NCBI RefSeq assembly: GCF_018873765.1
Contig: NC_057926.1
Span: forward strand, 47,545,043-47,609,042
Source: Telopea speciosissima
Lineage: Eukaryota; Streptophyta; Magnoliopsida; Proteales; Proteaceae
Length of the DNA: 64,000 nt
Direction of reading: 5' to 3'
In this document: positions 24,752 through 37,932 of the stretch, piece after piece
Layout of the letters: the number at the start of each line of letters is the position of its first letter
How positions within the stretch are numbered: the stretch's first letter is position 1
Notes under the pieces: generated by a model
Told to the model about the DNA's origin: nothing
The model's database searches: none
What the model saw: only the letters and a program-made list of their open reading frames with translations
Position numbers and translations under genes: made by a program

Positions 24752-25330
24752 TGTTGCGGTGAAATCGAGTGATTTCTACTTGGTTGAGCTATCCTACACA
24801 ATCAAATAACACAAGAGAAAAGTGTGCCGGCTGAACTCGTTAATACACCGGAAACCTAAGTTAAATCGCAATGAGATAAAGACTCAAATCCAACCAAGAA
24901 GAAGTGATAAAGTCCCTTTTACCCGAGGTAGGCATCGCTATTTATAGGATTGAGTTAGTAGATCGGTGTATGATTTTCCTGGTCGGAGATGGTAGGTAGT
25001 GTCTCACATAACTATAGATGTCATCTCTAGGGTGTGACACCTGTCGGGTTGGGAGCCACAAGGAAAGTGTGACCTTAACTGCATCGGACTATGGTCAGGT
25101 TAACTAACCAAATAGGTTTAAGTGCTCGGTGCCCAAGCTTTAGGGTTTTATCTGAGTGAACTAGGCCAATTCTTGATCTTAGTCTTCGGGTCGACTCGGT
25201 AGCTGTTCTTTTGAATGATCTGTTTGGGTTTATGTTCGACATCTGGTTTGGGTGTCTAGTATGGCATAACTTGGTTCACCCAGGACTAGCAGGGTTCAGT
25301 CCAGGGCGGGTGGTCGGTTCGACCGTAATC
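24752..25330. mobile_element. Solo-LTR family, left part, at array junction
   Basis: Identical situation to 14916-15492: the LTR begins after GAATG and is joined at cgaccgtaatc|actttg to the region before exon 6 of copy 5. Confidence 0.75.
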
Positions 25331-26481
25331 ACTTTGTATGGGCTGCTACAAGGGACAGGGTATGGTCATATCAGACTAGGAAGCAATTCACCGGATGACC
25401 AACCCACTCGGTTCACACTACAAAGAAAGCCTGAAGGCAGCAATCAACGCTGGAATCGACATGGTCATGATCCCTTACAAATACTAGCAATACTTCACAT
25501 ACATGACGGAGCTTGTGTCGTCCGGTGACATTTCGATCAGCAGGATTGACGATGCTGTGAGGCGAATCCTTAGGGTGAAGTTCATTCTTTGGCTTTTCGA
25601 ACGGCCAATGGGTGACCAGTCTTTCCATCCCATGGTTGAACACAAGGTTAGTCCAACACCCAACTGAATTAACCGATTTCATTGATATGGGTATTTTTGT
25701 CATTAAAATTGGTATAACTTCTTAACCTTTTGGACCCACAGAAACACAGGGAATTGGCAAGAGAAGCCGTGAGGAAGAGTTTGGTGTTGTTGAAGAACGG
25801 AAAAAGAGGGAAGAAGATGCTTCATTTGAGCAAGAATGCCCTGAAGATTCTTATGGTTGGGTCTCATGCACACAACATCGGCTACCAATGTGGAGGGTGG
25901 ACTGTTTCATGGAAGGGCGGCTCAGGCAACATCACCGAAGGAACAACAATCTTAGAAGGCATCAAGAGGACAGTTAGCAAGCAGACCTGGGTCGTGTTCC
26001 AAGAAAAACCTGACAAGCAATTCGTTAACAAGAACCGGGATTCTTCCTATGCAATCATTGTTGTCGGCGAGCTCCCATATGCGAAAACAAACAGTGATAG
26101 CAAATAGCTCAGGCAAGCACAGGATGGGGAGGAGACAATCAAGACTGTGTGCAAGGAGGTGAAATGTTCGGTTATCGTTGTGTCAGGTTGACCCGTTGTG
26201 ATAGAGCCTTATGTTGACATGATGGAGGCATTGGTGGCTACTTGGCTTCCAGGGAGTGAAGCTGGAAAAGGGATTGCTGATGTTATATTTGGGGATTATG
26301 ATTTCCAGGGTAAGCTTCTAAGGACTTGGTTCCGGCGGTCGACCAATTGTCGATGAATTTTGGGGATCCATATTATGACCTGCTGTACCCATTTGGGTAT
26401 GGGCTCCAGATGGGTATCCAATCATACAAAAGAGGCCATAATGTTTCATCCACCTCCGCATCATCTTTTTCATCTATTTGA
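25331..26481 (+). pseudogene. GH3 copy 5, exons 6-7 only (Lys lineage)
   Basis: Exon 6 is 25359-25646 and exon 7 is 25742-26481. It carries the same lesions as copy 3: TAG after the nucleophile Asp (25377-25379), further stops in exons 6 and 7, and Lys for the acid/base Glu (26084-26086). The 5' exons are lost at the same junction as in copy 3, so both descend from one already broken copy. Confidence 0.85.
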
Positions 26482-26627
26482 TTCATTATGGTATAGCTTA
26501 TAATAAAAAATTTGTAGAAAAAGGGATATATGAGGATCAAGGATATGTTTGTTGTAGCATTTGTATAATTGTTGTTTTGATCAATGAAAATTTATGAAGG
26601 CTGTGTTTAGTATACGTTCTTGGAATG

Positions 26628-27263
26628 TGTTGTGACGAAATCCGAGTTGATTTCTACTTGGCTGAGCTGTCCTGCACAAGCAAATAACACAAGAGAAAAG
26701 AGTGCCGGCTTGAACCTGTTAATACACTCCGATACCTAAGTTAGATCTGCAACAGATAAAGACTCAAATCCAAAGAGTAACAAGTGAGAGTGTACCTTTT
26801 ACCTGAGGTAGGCATCGCTATTTATAGGATTGAGTTAGTAGATCGGTGTATAATTTTCTTGGTCGGAGATGGCAGGTAGTGTCTCACATAACTATAGGTG
26901 TCATCTCTAGGGTGTGACACCTATCGGGTTGGGAGCCACAAGCAAAGTGTGACCTTAACTGGATCGAACTATGGTCAGGTTAACTAACCAAATAGGTTTA
27001 AGTGCTTTTTGCCCAAGCTTTAGGGTTTTATCTGTGTGAACTAGGCCGATTCTTGACCTTAGTCTCCTAGTCAACTCGGTAGCTGTTCTTACGAATGATA
27101 TGTTTGGGTTTATGTCTGACATCTGGTCTGGGTGCCGAGTATGGCGTAACTTGGTTCGCCTAGGACTCGCGTGGTTCAGTCCAAGGGGGGTGGTTGGTTC
27201 GACCGTAATCCTGATTTGCAATGTGTCACTTGATGACTAGCCAATCATAATTGTGGTTCATCA
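26628..27263. mobile_element. Solo LTR (636 bp) flanked by GAATG
   Basis: Same element and target duplication as at 16793-17425 (GAATG at 26623-26627 and 27264-27268). It was copied along with the tandem unit, not inserted anew. Confidence 0.8.
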
Positions 27264-30100
27264 GAATGCATTATAGGTTGATTTTGCATTCTCTGGTGAT
27301 AAAAACAACTATTTTTATCATATGTGAAATCTACTTAGAATGCAAGCATAATAGGAGTTTTTCTACTACATTGATGGAACCGGAGGCAATCCAAGATGGC
27401 TGCATTATAGAGGTTTATGTAGACATCGCAACCTAGGAATATCGATTGGGGAAACAACTACCATTAATCCAAAGGGAATGTCAATTTGTGTAACAATCTT
27501 ATTTAGTTTATGAAGGGGAGCGGATGGCATACACTCTTTTTGAGCTTTTTTTTTAGTTTTTTCTTTGCTTAACTAGTACCATTAGGTAAAGAAAGCCTCA
27601 GTAAAAAGAGACAAATAATTGTGCAAGCTAAATCTATAAAATAAAATAGATATAGGGACCAGCGTTGTTCATCAAATAGAGTAGTAATTGCCATGTACAT
27701 TGATAGGGGAGTCCATAATCAAATCAAATCTATGTCAAAAAGAAGTTCCACATATACCTTAGAATTAATACAAAATTCAACAATCTACTATCCATATTTG
27801 CTTTGAGCCTCTACTTCAACTTCATGGTCTGTCACAATAAAACTGTACCGATCAAAACAAAATTGCCATGGAACAGAACCTCATATGCCTAACCTGCTTT
27901 GTTCTTATCACAATCAATTACTTTGGAATATGAGAAAAAATGATCAACACTCAAGAATGGGGCTTCCCACCCCATCAGAGCTTACTGGGCCCTCTCCCTT
28001 GAAACATTTTTTAATATCAAGTGTCTATAGGATAATGGGAGTGTTTCCCCATTTAATGTTGTGGACCAAAATGCACTTGAGCATTTTACCAAAAAAAAAA
28101 AAATTGTACTAAAGCACAAGATCACCTAAGTAGTACTATGTTTGGAATAATTCAATGAAAAAAAATGCATGAAGTCATTTCCTTTTTTGGGTACCTCAGA
28201 TTCTCGGAATGTCAGAAAAGAAAAGAAAAGGATCGAGTTTTCCGTTACCCAAAGTAGATATTTCCGTGGTTCGTGATCCTCTGTTGCCTTCTGCCCGTGC
28301 GGCCGGCGTGTAGCCTCACACAAGCAGGAGAAAAATGATCACCCAAACCTTCCGGGGTAGGTGCTCAGGCAATGGATAGGGCAGTCATTTCGACCCTACC
28401 TGTGCAAGACTTGACATCGGCCGCACGGGCAAGCAGCAGCAGAGGATCCAAATTGCTTTTCCCTTAGTTTTTATTATGTTTTTTTTTAACCTTTTTGGAA
28501 TAAGTTTCCCTCCACCCATAGAGGGTTGTTCCCCCACCATCCTTGGGTTCACAAATCCCTCCTAGGGTTTTGGTATGTTTCAAAATACACTTCGGATGCC
28601 CCATCCCGCCTTCTTCCACCCTGTGGTATCCCCTTCAACATGGGTAACGGGAAACTCGATCCTACCGTTTATATATCTATAGCCTATCTGCCAAACATAA
28701 CGACTGAAATGAACATACATGTGAAAGGTAACCACCTATCCTTTTTTTTTTTTTTTTTTTGGGGAATTGGGAGCTTATATATATATTTTATACCTCCTGG
28801 TGAGCATGGGTCAAGTGCACCACTGACTCACCAAGCTGTGCTAGGCAGCTTGTTGTTACTATCTGTCCTTTTTGTTTTCATTAAGGAATAATTTCTAAGA
28901 TCCACCAGATAAGAACTGAAATTACAAGACAGGTAGATTTCAAATTTGTTTTAAGCCCGCTAGTTTCTATTAAAAAATGATTTACTTAATCCCCATAGTT
29001 AGTTATTAGTCATGCCACCTAAGAAGAAAATAGAAGTGTACTTCCAAAAACACCCCTATCTCATTTCTTCTTTTTTTTTTTTTTTTTTTTGTTTTTCAAA
29101 AGCTCAATTCTCATTTATGACCGTTTCATTCTAAAAATATAACAGATTTAATTCGTAATGGGAAGAATAAGAGGGAAGACCGTGCCGTCAAGAGATAAAA
29201 ATTGAAATGGGAAAAATAAGGAGTTGGGCTCACGTTCACGTATGTGAAGAGAACGTCTCACAGCCGTTCAAATGGAATGCCCTCCATGTGGGTCCCACGG
29301 AGTAGATTCCATCTGAACAGCTAGGAGCCTTTCACGTATGCGAATATGATCCTTGGTCGAATATAAGGAGGAAAACTAAACTTTACTGTTTTTTTAAGAA
29401 AACATGACCGATCCATACCGGCGATACGGCCGATTTGGATTGGAATTTGCAGAGAACGATGTCGCTTACTAAAACCCTGCTTTAAACTATGCCGTTAGAC
29501 CTTTTTTTTTATTGGGGTAATAATAGGAGCTTCGATTTGTAATCGAACAAAGGAAAGAAGCAAATTAAGATTAGATGGTGAGAATGGATGAGTGACAAAT
29601 GCCTTGAAGCAAATTAGGATTAGAAGGTGGGTTTGGAATTTTTTTTCTTTCCTTTTTTATCCGTTTCCTTTATATTCAATCCCTACTATTAAGATGCCCT
29701 TCTCTTTGATGCCCATAGATTAGTTTTTTTTTTTGAAGTTTTTTTTTTTTCTTTTAAGATAATAGGAGGTTTGATTTGTACCCCAACAATTAAGGAGCAC
29801 TTATCGTTGTCTTCACATCCCACTACATCTCAATCTAAGAGATTGTCCAGATCGGCAGTCTATAGTGATAAATGATGGTTGAGGAAATTTTTGAAGTTCA
29901 AGTTTATTTTCTTCTTCGGTGGCATGACTAATAACTAGTTATCGGGATTAAGTAAATCTTTTTAAAATAGAAACTAGTGGATGGAAGGTCACTTTTATTC
30001 TCTCGTGAGTCGTGATCATATGAGCATGCAGCTTGCTCAGCATGCTGTTCTTACAAGAGAATGTACAAAGAAGACACAGTTTGATAACCTTCCCAAATTC
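27264..30100. repeat. Array spacer and upstream region of copy 6
   Basis: Colinear with 17426-20259, including poly-T tracts and the palindromic MITE at 29230-29349. No gene seen. Confidence 0.75.
29230..29349. mobile_element. Palindromic MITE in spacer
   Basis: Same 120-bp inverted repeat as at 7750-7869. Confidence 0.75.
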
Positions 30101-30108
30101 TATAAATA
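30101..30108 (+). promoter_or_regulatory. TATA box of GH3 copy 6
   Basis: TATAAATA 77 bases before the start codon, in the same context as copy 4. Confidence 0.7.
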
Positions 30109-30177
30109 GCAGAGATTTCAAAATCTGAATTCCACATACAGTCGTTACTCGTCATTCCTACAGAAGGCTAAGAAAAT

Positions 30178-33100
30178 ATGAAGAAGACAGAAATCCAAAG
30201 AAGCAAAACCTCCCATAGCCATGGCGATCGCCATTGCTCCTCTCTCCACCTCCGTTCCTTTCTCTTTCTCTTTCCCTTCATCTTCATCTTCCCTTCTGCT
30301 TCAGCAGAAACAGCTCAAGCTCGTTACAAGGATCCAGGACTCCCGATCGAATACCGAATCTCAGATCTCCTTTCTCGGATGACAACTCATGAAAAGATCG
30401 GCCAAATGGCCCAAATCGATCGTTCCGTCGCCTCTCCTGACGTTCTTATAAATCATTCCATCGGTTCGTCCCCTGCTTCTTATGTAGTTTTCTAAGTTTT
30501 CCTTCTTGTTTGAAGCTTAATTTTCTTGATTTCTTTGAAGATCTAAAGATGAAACAATGACGATGAGGGTTGTTCTGGTTATTAATTTCAGGGAGTGTAG
30601 TGAACGGAGTAGTGCCGAACGTTCCTTCTGTTATAGCGCCAAATGCAACCCCTGCTATGTGGGCGGACTTGATCGATGGATTCCAGAAGTCTGCGTTATC
30701 GGCAAGGCTTGGGATTCCCATAATATATGGCACTGACGCAGTCCATGGCCATAATAACGCCCTCGGTGCCACTATTTTTCCTCATAACGTCGGCCTTGGA
30801 GCTGCAAGGTTTCTCTGACTTCTTGTTTCTCTGCTTGCTTGTGTGAATATTTTGGACTGTGAGAGAGACAGAAGCTTTAGATCAATAAATTATAAATTGC
30901 CACCAGATTTTTGGTTAATATTTTCTTGTTTTGTTCTGATGAAGGGATGAGGATTTAATGGTGAGGATCGGAAGTGCCACTGCTTTGGAGGTTCAAGGCA
31001 CCGGAATGCAGTACACTTTCGCTCCCTGTGTTGCTGTAAGCTCTCTCTCTTTCTCTTTGGAAACTATAAAATCCTAGGAGGGTATATTTATGAACCGAAA
31101 GGAGTGAAATTATTCCATTCCTTTGGCTGCAAGCACGGGTAAGAGGAGCACTACTGCAACCAGGGTAGCAACAAATTTTTTTATCTGTTTGGATTAATTT
31201 AATTAAGGGTTACAACTTCTAGAAACCTTCTACCTCCTTTAATTGTCTTTGTAATAAAAAAGCATTGACCAAAGGACTCTTGCACGATTGTGTCAAGACC
31301 GTAAAAAAAATATATGATATTATATGAATTATTTAATGAAGTATGTATATAAAATGATATTTCATAGGATTTATATTCATTGAAAAAAAAATATATGTTA
31401 TCCTAAAAGAAATTTAAAATAAAGGTTTCAAATTCTTAGTTCAATATTTTTGTCAAGATAAGAATTTTCTTTTAATTAATTCTTATTTCAAATGGTTTTT
31501 AATTATTCAGATTAAAAAATCATATGCTCTCAATTCTTTTCTCTATACCTTTGTTTTATAAAAACTTGTATAAAAAAAATCTTAGTTCCAAGCGAAGTTA
31601 CCAGTGGAAAGGCCACTTCAAAGTCCTAACTCACTAATTGGGTTAGAAACCGCAGGGGCAGCTTTTAAATCCCTAGCATAGTTGGAAAACCCAGTTTTCT
31701 AACTCAACTCGTCTTTCACAAAAACCTGGTGATTCGGCCTTGTCAAACTCGGTCAAGGCGAGTCCCGTTTTTTAATTTTTTAATACAATAAATATGTATA
31801 AATTAGTAAAAACTAAGAAAAATACAGAAAAAAGGGAAAACCAGAAAAAAAAATCAAAGAATTCTGTATCAATGCATTTTGAGTTTATACCATTGAACAA
31901 GGTAAAAGAATTGAGGAGTTGAGGGTGGGTTTCTTGCTATTTTAGAATACGGATTTACTATTTTAGTCAACTCAGATTCTAAGTGAATCGGCTTTATTTA
32001 TTTTTTTATAACGACTAAACACGCCAAGTCTGTCATGACTGGGAAAAAATACTGAGCCTTATTTGACAATGACGATTTATGACCCAGTCTCCCCATCTTT
32101 TACCTTGACATAGTCTACACGACTCTTGGCCAGGTTTTCCAAAAATTTGACCGGCGACTCACCCAAGTCAAAACTGATTTTCAAACTATGATCCCTAGTA
32201 GTATAGTATCCGCTATTCCTATACCATTTCGAAGATGGAGTAGGTCTCCTATCCCCCAAAAGTAGCACCTACTATTGGAATAATCAACATCTCTTACCAC
32301 GGATGTCGTCTCGTTCATCTTTTAACTAATTATTCTCTTTGAAAATGGTTGGGGTTTTGGATGTGTGGAACTGCAGGTGTGTAGGGATCCGCGGTGGGGT
32401 CGGTGCTACGAGAGCTACAGCGAGGATACACAGATTGTGAAGAGCATGGCCAAGATCATACTAGGCTTACAGGGCTACCCTCCTCACAATCACACACTCG
32501 GTTACCCCTTCGCGCACGGGTACTTCCTTTTTCTGTTTGAAGTTTATTTCCTTTTTCAACCCTATTGAGGTCGGATCCTCTGCACATACATGCACCTGAA
32601 GATCTTGGTTGTGTTTGGTATGCATTCTAGGTCAATTTTGCATTTTCAAACGATAAAAACAACTATTTTTAGTATTCGAGAATGCAAAATCGACCTAGAA
32701 TGAATTCCAAGAATGCATGCCAAACGCAGCCCTAATGAGTCAATGAGAGGTTTTGTATGTGATGTTTTTGCTTTCAAAGATGCCAATGCAGTATCATAGA
32801 TTTACTATTTTACCTTCTATTTGTATCGTATCATAGATCCGTATGACATGACATGACCAATCCCATATAGATTCCTAAAACCGTGGTCTCTAGTCATTTA
32901 TTGAATGGTGGAGATTCTAAATTATGATGGTTGTTATTGAATGAGTCCATTACAGGGGAATGAAAGTTCTGGCTTGTGCAAAACACTACGCCGCCGATGG
33001 TGGGACACAAGGAGGGGTCGACGAGCACAACACGGTGACTACATATGACGACATGTATCGCATCCACATGACCCCTTATATTGATGCAATCGCCATGGGG

Positions 33101-34432
33101 GTGTCGACTATCATGGCTTCTTACTCTAGCTGGAACGGGATCAAGATGCATGCCAACCCTTTCCTCCTCACTCGCATTCTCAAACAAGAGATGTCCTTCC
33201 AGGTAGCATAAAATTATTATACAACATCTCTGAATTTACATTTCTACCCTTAACCTGTTCCTGACACCCTAGTGGTCATCACTATGTATGGGCTGCTACA
33301 TGGGACAGGGTATGGTCATATCAGACTGGGAAGCAATTGACCGGATGACCAACCCACCCGGTTCACACTACAAAGAAAGCCTGAAGGCAGCAATCAACGC
33401 TGGAATCGACATGGTCATGATCCCTTACAAATACCAGCAATACATCACATATATGACGGAGCTTGTGTCTTCCGGCGACATTCCGATCAGCAGGATTGAT
33501 GATGCTGTGAGGCGAATCCTTAGGGTGAAGTTCATTCTTGGGCTTTTCGAACAGCCCATGGCTGACCGGTCTCTCCATCCCATGGTTGGACACAAGGTTA
33601 GTCCAACACCCAACTGAATCAACCGATTTCATTGATATGGGTATTTTCATCATTAAAATTGGTATAACTTCTTAACCTTTTGGACCCACAGAAACATAGG
33701 GAATTAGCAAGAGAAGCCGTGAGGAAGAGTTTGGTGTTGTTGAAGAATAGAAATGGAGAGAAGAAGATGCTTCCTTTGAGCAAGAATGCCCCAAAGATTC
33801 TTGTGGTTGGGTCTCATGCACACAACATCGGCTACCAATGTGGAGGGTGGACTGTTTCATGGAAGGGCGGCTCAGGCAACATCACCGAAGGAACAACAAT
33901 CTTAGAAGGCATCAAGAGGGCTGTTAGCAAGCAGACCCGGGTCATGTTCCAAGCAAAACCTGACAAGCAATTCGTTAACAATAACCGGGATTCTTCCTAT
34001 GCAATCGTGGTTGTCGGTGAGCTCCCATATGCGGAAACAGACGGCGATAGTAAAGAGCTCAGGCTTGCACAGGACGGGGAGGAGACAATCAAGACTGTGT
34101 GCGAGGAGGTGAAATGTCTGGTTATCATTGTGTCGGGTCGACCCGTTGTGATAGAGCCTTATGTTGACATGATGGAGGCATTGGTGGCTGCTTGGCTTCC
34201 AGGGAGTGAAGCTGGAAAAGGGATTGCTGATGTTATATTTGGGGATTATGATTTCCAGGGTAAGCTTCCGAGGACATGGTTCCGGCGGGTCGACCAGCTA
34301 CCGATGAATTTTGGGGATCCGTATTATGACCCGCTGTACCCGTTTGGGTATGGGCTCCAAATGGGTATGCAATCATACAAAAGAGGCCATGGTGTTTCAT
34401 CCTCCTCTGCATCATCTTTTTCATCTATTTGA
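30178..34432 (+). CDS. GH3 beta-glucosidase / beta-glucan exohydrolase, copy 6, intact
   Basis: Exons 30178-30463, 30592-30808, 30945-31035, 32377-32519, 32956-33202, 33309-33596 and 33692-34432 join to an open frame of 670 residues. The protein matches copy 4 except at the end of exon 4, where three bases fewer change VAS to AH; exon 7 encodes the same protein in both. The signal peptide, nucleophile Asp (VISDWEAID), acid/base Glu (34034-34036), CAKHY and both stacking Trp residues are present. The exon-4 difference lies at a CTG site of the kind that varies everywhere between these units, so it may be a sequencing error. The substrate is unknown. Because copies 4 and 6 are nearly identical, either a recent duplication or a false assembly duplication is possible. 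Confidence 0.86.
31677..32190. mobile_element. hAT-like MITE in intron 3 of copy 6
   Basis: Same element and ATCCCTAG duplication as at 21837-22353. Confidence 0.78.
32602..32732. mobile_element. Short foldback MITE in intron 4 of copy 6
   Basis: Same element as at 22768-22898. Confidence 0.68.
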
Positions 34433-34585
34433 TTCGTTATGGTATAGCTTAAAACAAAAAATTTGCAGAAAAAGGGATATATGAGGATTAAGGATATGTT
34501 TGTTGTAGCATTTGTATAATTGTTGTTTTGATCAATGAAAATTTATGAAGTACCAAGGATGTCTTTAGTATGCGTTCTTGGAATG

Positions 34586-35219
34586 TGTTGCGGTGAAATC
34601 TGAGTGATTTCTACTTGGTTGAGCTATCCTACACAATCAAATAACACAAGAGAAAAGTGTGCCGGCCTGAACCTGTTAATACACCCGGAAACCTAAGTTA
34701 AATCTGCAACAGATAAAGACTCAAATCCAACCAGTAAGAAGTGATAAAGTCCCTTTTACCTGAGGTAGGCATCGCTATTTATAGGATTGAGTTAGTAGAT
34801 CGGTGTATGATTTTCCTGGTCGGAGATGGTAGGTAGTGTCTCACATAACTATAGATGTCATCTCTAGGTTGTGACACCTGTCGGGTTGGGAGCCACATGG
34901 AAAGTGTGACCTTAACTGCATCGGACTATGGTCAGGTTAACTAACCAAATAGGTTTAAGTGCTCGGTGCCCAAGCTTTAGGGTTTTATCTGAGTGAACTA
35001 GGCCAATTCTTGATCTTAGTCTTCGGGTCGACTCGGTAGCTGTTCTTTTGAATGATCTGTTTGGGTTTATGTTCGACATCTGGTCTGGGTGCCGAGTATG
35101 GCAAAACTTGATTCACCCAGGACTAGCAGGGTTCAGTCCAGGGCGGGTGGTCGGTTCGACCGTAATCCTGATTTTCAATGTGTCACTTCATGACTAGTCA
35201 GTCATATTGTGGTTCATCA
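34586..35219. mobile_element. Solo LTR (634 bp) after copy 6
   Basis: Begins TGTTGCGGTG after GAATG (34581-34585), ends GGTTCATCA before TAATG (35220-35224), so the target duplication differs by one base. This copy is complete, unlike its partners after copies 2 and 4, and shows what the array looked like before the LTR/exon-6 junction formed. Confidence 0.75.
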
Positions 35220-35483
35220 TAATGCATTATAGGTTGATTTTGCATTCTCTGGTAATAAAAACAACTATTTTTGTCATATGTGTAATCGACTTAGAATGCA
35301 AGCCTAATAGGAGTTTTTCTACTACATTCATGGAACCGGAGGCAATTCAAGATGGGTGGATTATAGAGGTTTATGTAGAAATCGCAATCCAGGAATATCA
35401 ATTGGGGAAACAACTACCATTAATCCAAAGGGAATGTCAATTTGTGTAACAATCTTATTTAGTTTATGAAGGGGAGTGGATGG

Positions 35484-37355
35484 TGATGAGCACATTTATG
35501 TGTGAAATCTTAGGGCATACATTTTACCACATTGGACAGAGTTACTCGGTGCTTTCTTGTGTTTTTCAGGTTTTAGGTAAATTCTTGTGAAAATAGAGGA
35601 GATGATGTTAAGGAAATGTTTTTAAGATGTTTAAAGGTGTTAATGGGTTGGATACGTAGCCTATCAAGTCAGCTTCCCAACGGTTCAAACGGCACATGAT
35701 TCCAAGTTGAAACGAATAAGTTACGGCCGTTTCGTAATGAAGCACGAAAATGGTCTGTAGGAGTTTATTTGTAATTATTGACAGTCGGCCGGAGACAAAG
35801 TGAAGCGAAAGTTCGGATTCTAGGGGCCTTAATACAATAATCAGAAGTTATATTTCTTGTACCGAAAGATTCCATTTGGAGGGCTCTGAACAGTCCAACT
35901 TCAACTTGAGATATCTTGGGCTCCCGAACTCCAAATTGGACAAAACTTGGGTCTATTTTGGGTGATTTTTCGCAAGGAACACAATGGTGAGGCCTATATA
36001 AGCACCCCATGCTCCATGTTTTCTGAAGGACAGAATGGGTATTTTATTTATTCTTGAAGGAATCCTAGTCATCACCCTTACTCTCTCTCTCCTCCAACTT
36101 CTCAAGGGCACGTCTGAAATTCTACTTGGGATAGATTTATTTTGAAAGATATTCTCTCACCTATGGAAAGTTGAAAAATCAAAGATGCTTTGATTTTATT
36201 GCTTGGAGAAGATATCTACAAAGAAAAGGAAGCACTTGTTAGAATTGGAAGTTTACTTTTCTAGAAATAGAAGGTCTATGTAAACAATCTTCTCTTCTTC
36301 TTCTTTCTATTTTTTTTTTTTTTTTTTCTTAGGATTCAAGGCATTGTAAAAGAGGAAGGAGAAGAGAATATTCTCTTTTCTTAGGGAATATTTCTCCTAC
36401 ACTTCCCTCTTTTCTCTTCTCCTCTCTTCCCCCTATAAATACCCCTTGCCCTCTGGGTTGTAAGAAGTTAGTTTTTAATTCAGTTTTTAGTTAGTTTCTA
36501 GTTCAATTTTAATTCAGTTTTTAGTGTAGTTTTTAGTTCAATTAATTAATGACACTTCCCTCTTCTCTCTTCTCCTCTCTTCCCCCTATAAATACCCCTT
36601 GCCCTCTGGGTTGTAAGAAGTTAGTTTTTAATTCAGTTTTTAGTTAGTTTCTAGTTCAATTTTAATTCAGTTTTTAGTGTAGTTTTTAGTTCAATTAATT
36701 AATGAAATTTTTTCTTCTCTTCTTCTAGTTTTTGGCTTTCTAAGTTCTAGTTTGATTTCATGCTTTCAATTTCATGGTTGTGATGCTTTTGATTCATGCT
36801 TTAATTTTATGTCTTCAATATGGTTGTAATAATTCTAGTTTAGTTTCAAGCTTTCTAGTCTAAGTTTCTAAGTTGATGACAAGACTTGGAGATTTAGAAG
36901 AGAAAGTAATTTCAGTCCGGTTCAAGCACATCCAGGTTTTCATTCTCTAAACCCTTAATCTCATTCTCCCTCTCCTCTATCTCTCTCTATCTTCTTCTTC
37001 TTCTCCCTCTATTTCTTTTATTTTTTTTTTATATATGATTGTGACTTGTGGATGCACTTTTATTCCCTTATTCCTTTTTATGTGGTTATTATGTGTGGCT
37101 GCATTTTTATTCCTTTCAATTTGCGTTAGTTTGATAGGTTAGATGCTCATGTGTTAGGACGCCAATTTAATCCCTTAATTTTGTTAGATTCTTATGAGTA
37201 GGTTGCATTAATTTTCATTAGTTTAATTTAACACTTTAATTTGGTTCACTTTGCATTACTTTTAAGTTAGTTAAATAAAGTGGCGTATATCTCCTCGTGT
37301 TCGACCCGTAGCTACGATTGACCCGTATGCTTGCGGTATTATTTTAACTCAAACA
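35484..37355 (+). repeat. 5' LTR of the 35484-42273 element
   Basis: 1872 bp. It contains a tandem duplication with a 153-bp period (about 36401-36553 repeated from 36554), including a ctataaatacccc TATA-like word, which explains why it is longer than the 3' LTR. Confidence 0.85.
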
Positions 37356-37932
37356 AGTTTTTGGCGCCGTTGCCGGGGAGATTATTGACCATTTTATTTT
37401 TCTGATTTTTAAGTAATTCGAAGTGCTTTAGTTTCTTCTCTTTCTCCTCTTTCTTTTTAAAAAAAAAAAAAAATTTTTGAAAACCTCTACTCGTTTCTCT
37501 TCTGTTTCAAATAGTGTGCGCCCAATCTAAAGTCCTTCATATGCCCAAACCCAGCCAATCTTGGTGCCACTTGATTCGTTGGGTGGTTTGGATTGGCATG
37601 TGACTTATCTTTGGAGGTGACCACTCTTGATAACAGGAAAGCAACATAGTCAGAGCGTTGGAAATATAAACATACAGTAGTCCTCCATCCTACATCAGAA
37701 TCCATTTGGAGTCGCCTGTAGGTGGCTCGTGAAGACTATATGGGTTCCCTTGCTGTCAACCTATGTGGCAACCTTACAGCTTTGGAACCATTGTTTCGAT
37801 TTCTGAGGGATAGATGCACTATCTACCTTGGGCTCCCTCTTGTTTTTAGTATTTTTTTTCTTGTCTTTTATTTTTCTTTAAACTTTTTTTTATGGGAGAC
37901 CTCAATTTGGGATAGGTGGTTAATTTAGAATA

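Larger units (their letters stand above)
15493..25330 (+). repeat. 9.84-kb tandem unit, first full copy
   Basis: The unit comprises copy 3, a complete solo LTR, spacer, copy 4 and the left part of a second LTR. It is repeated as 25331-35167 with almost the same sequence and a running offset of 9834-9841 bases. The partial unit to the left (10519-15492) is the same structure with an internal deletion. Confidence 0.85.
25331..35167 (+). repeat. 9.84-kb tandem unit, second full copy
   Basis: Near-identical repeat of 15493-25330: copy 5, solo LTR, spacer, copy 6 and the following LTR, which here is complete and continues to 35219. Confidence 0.85.
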
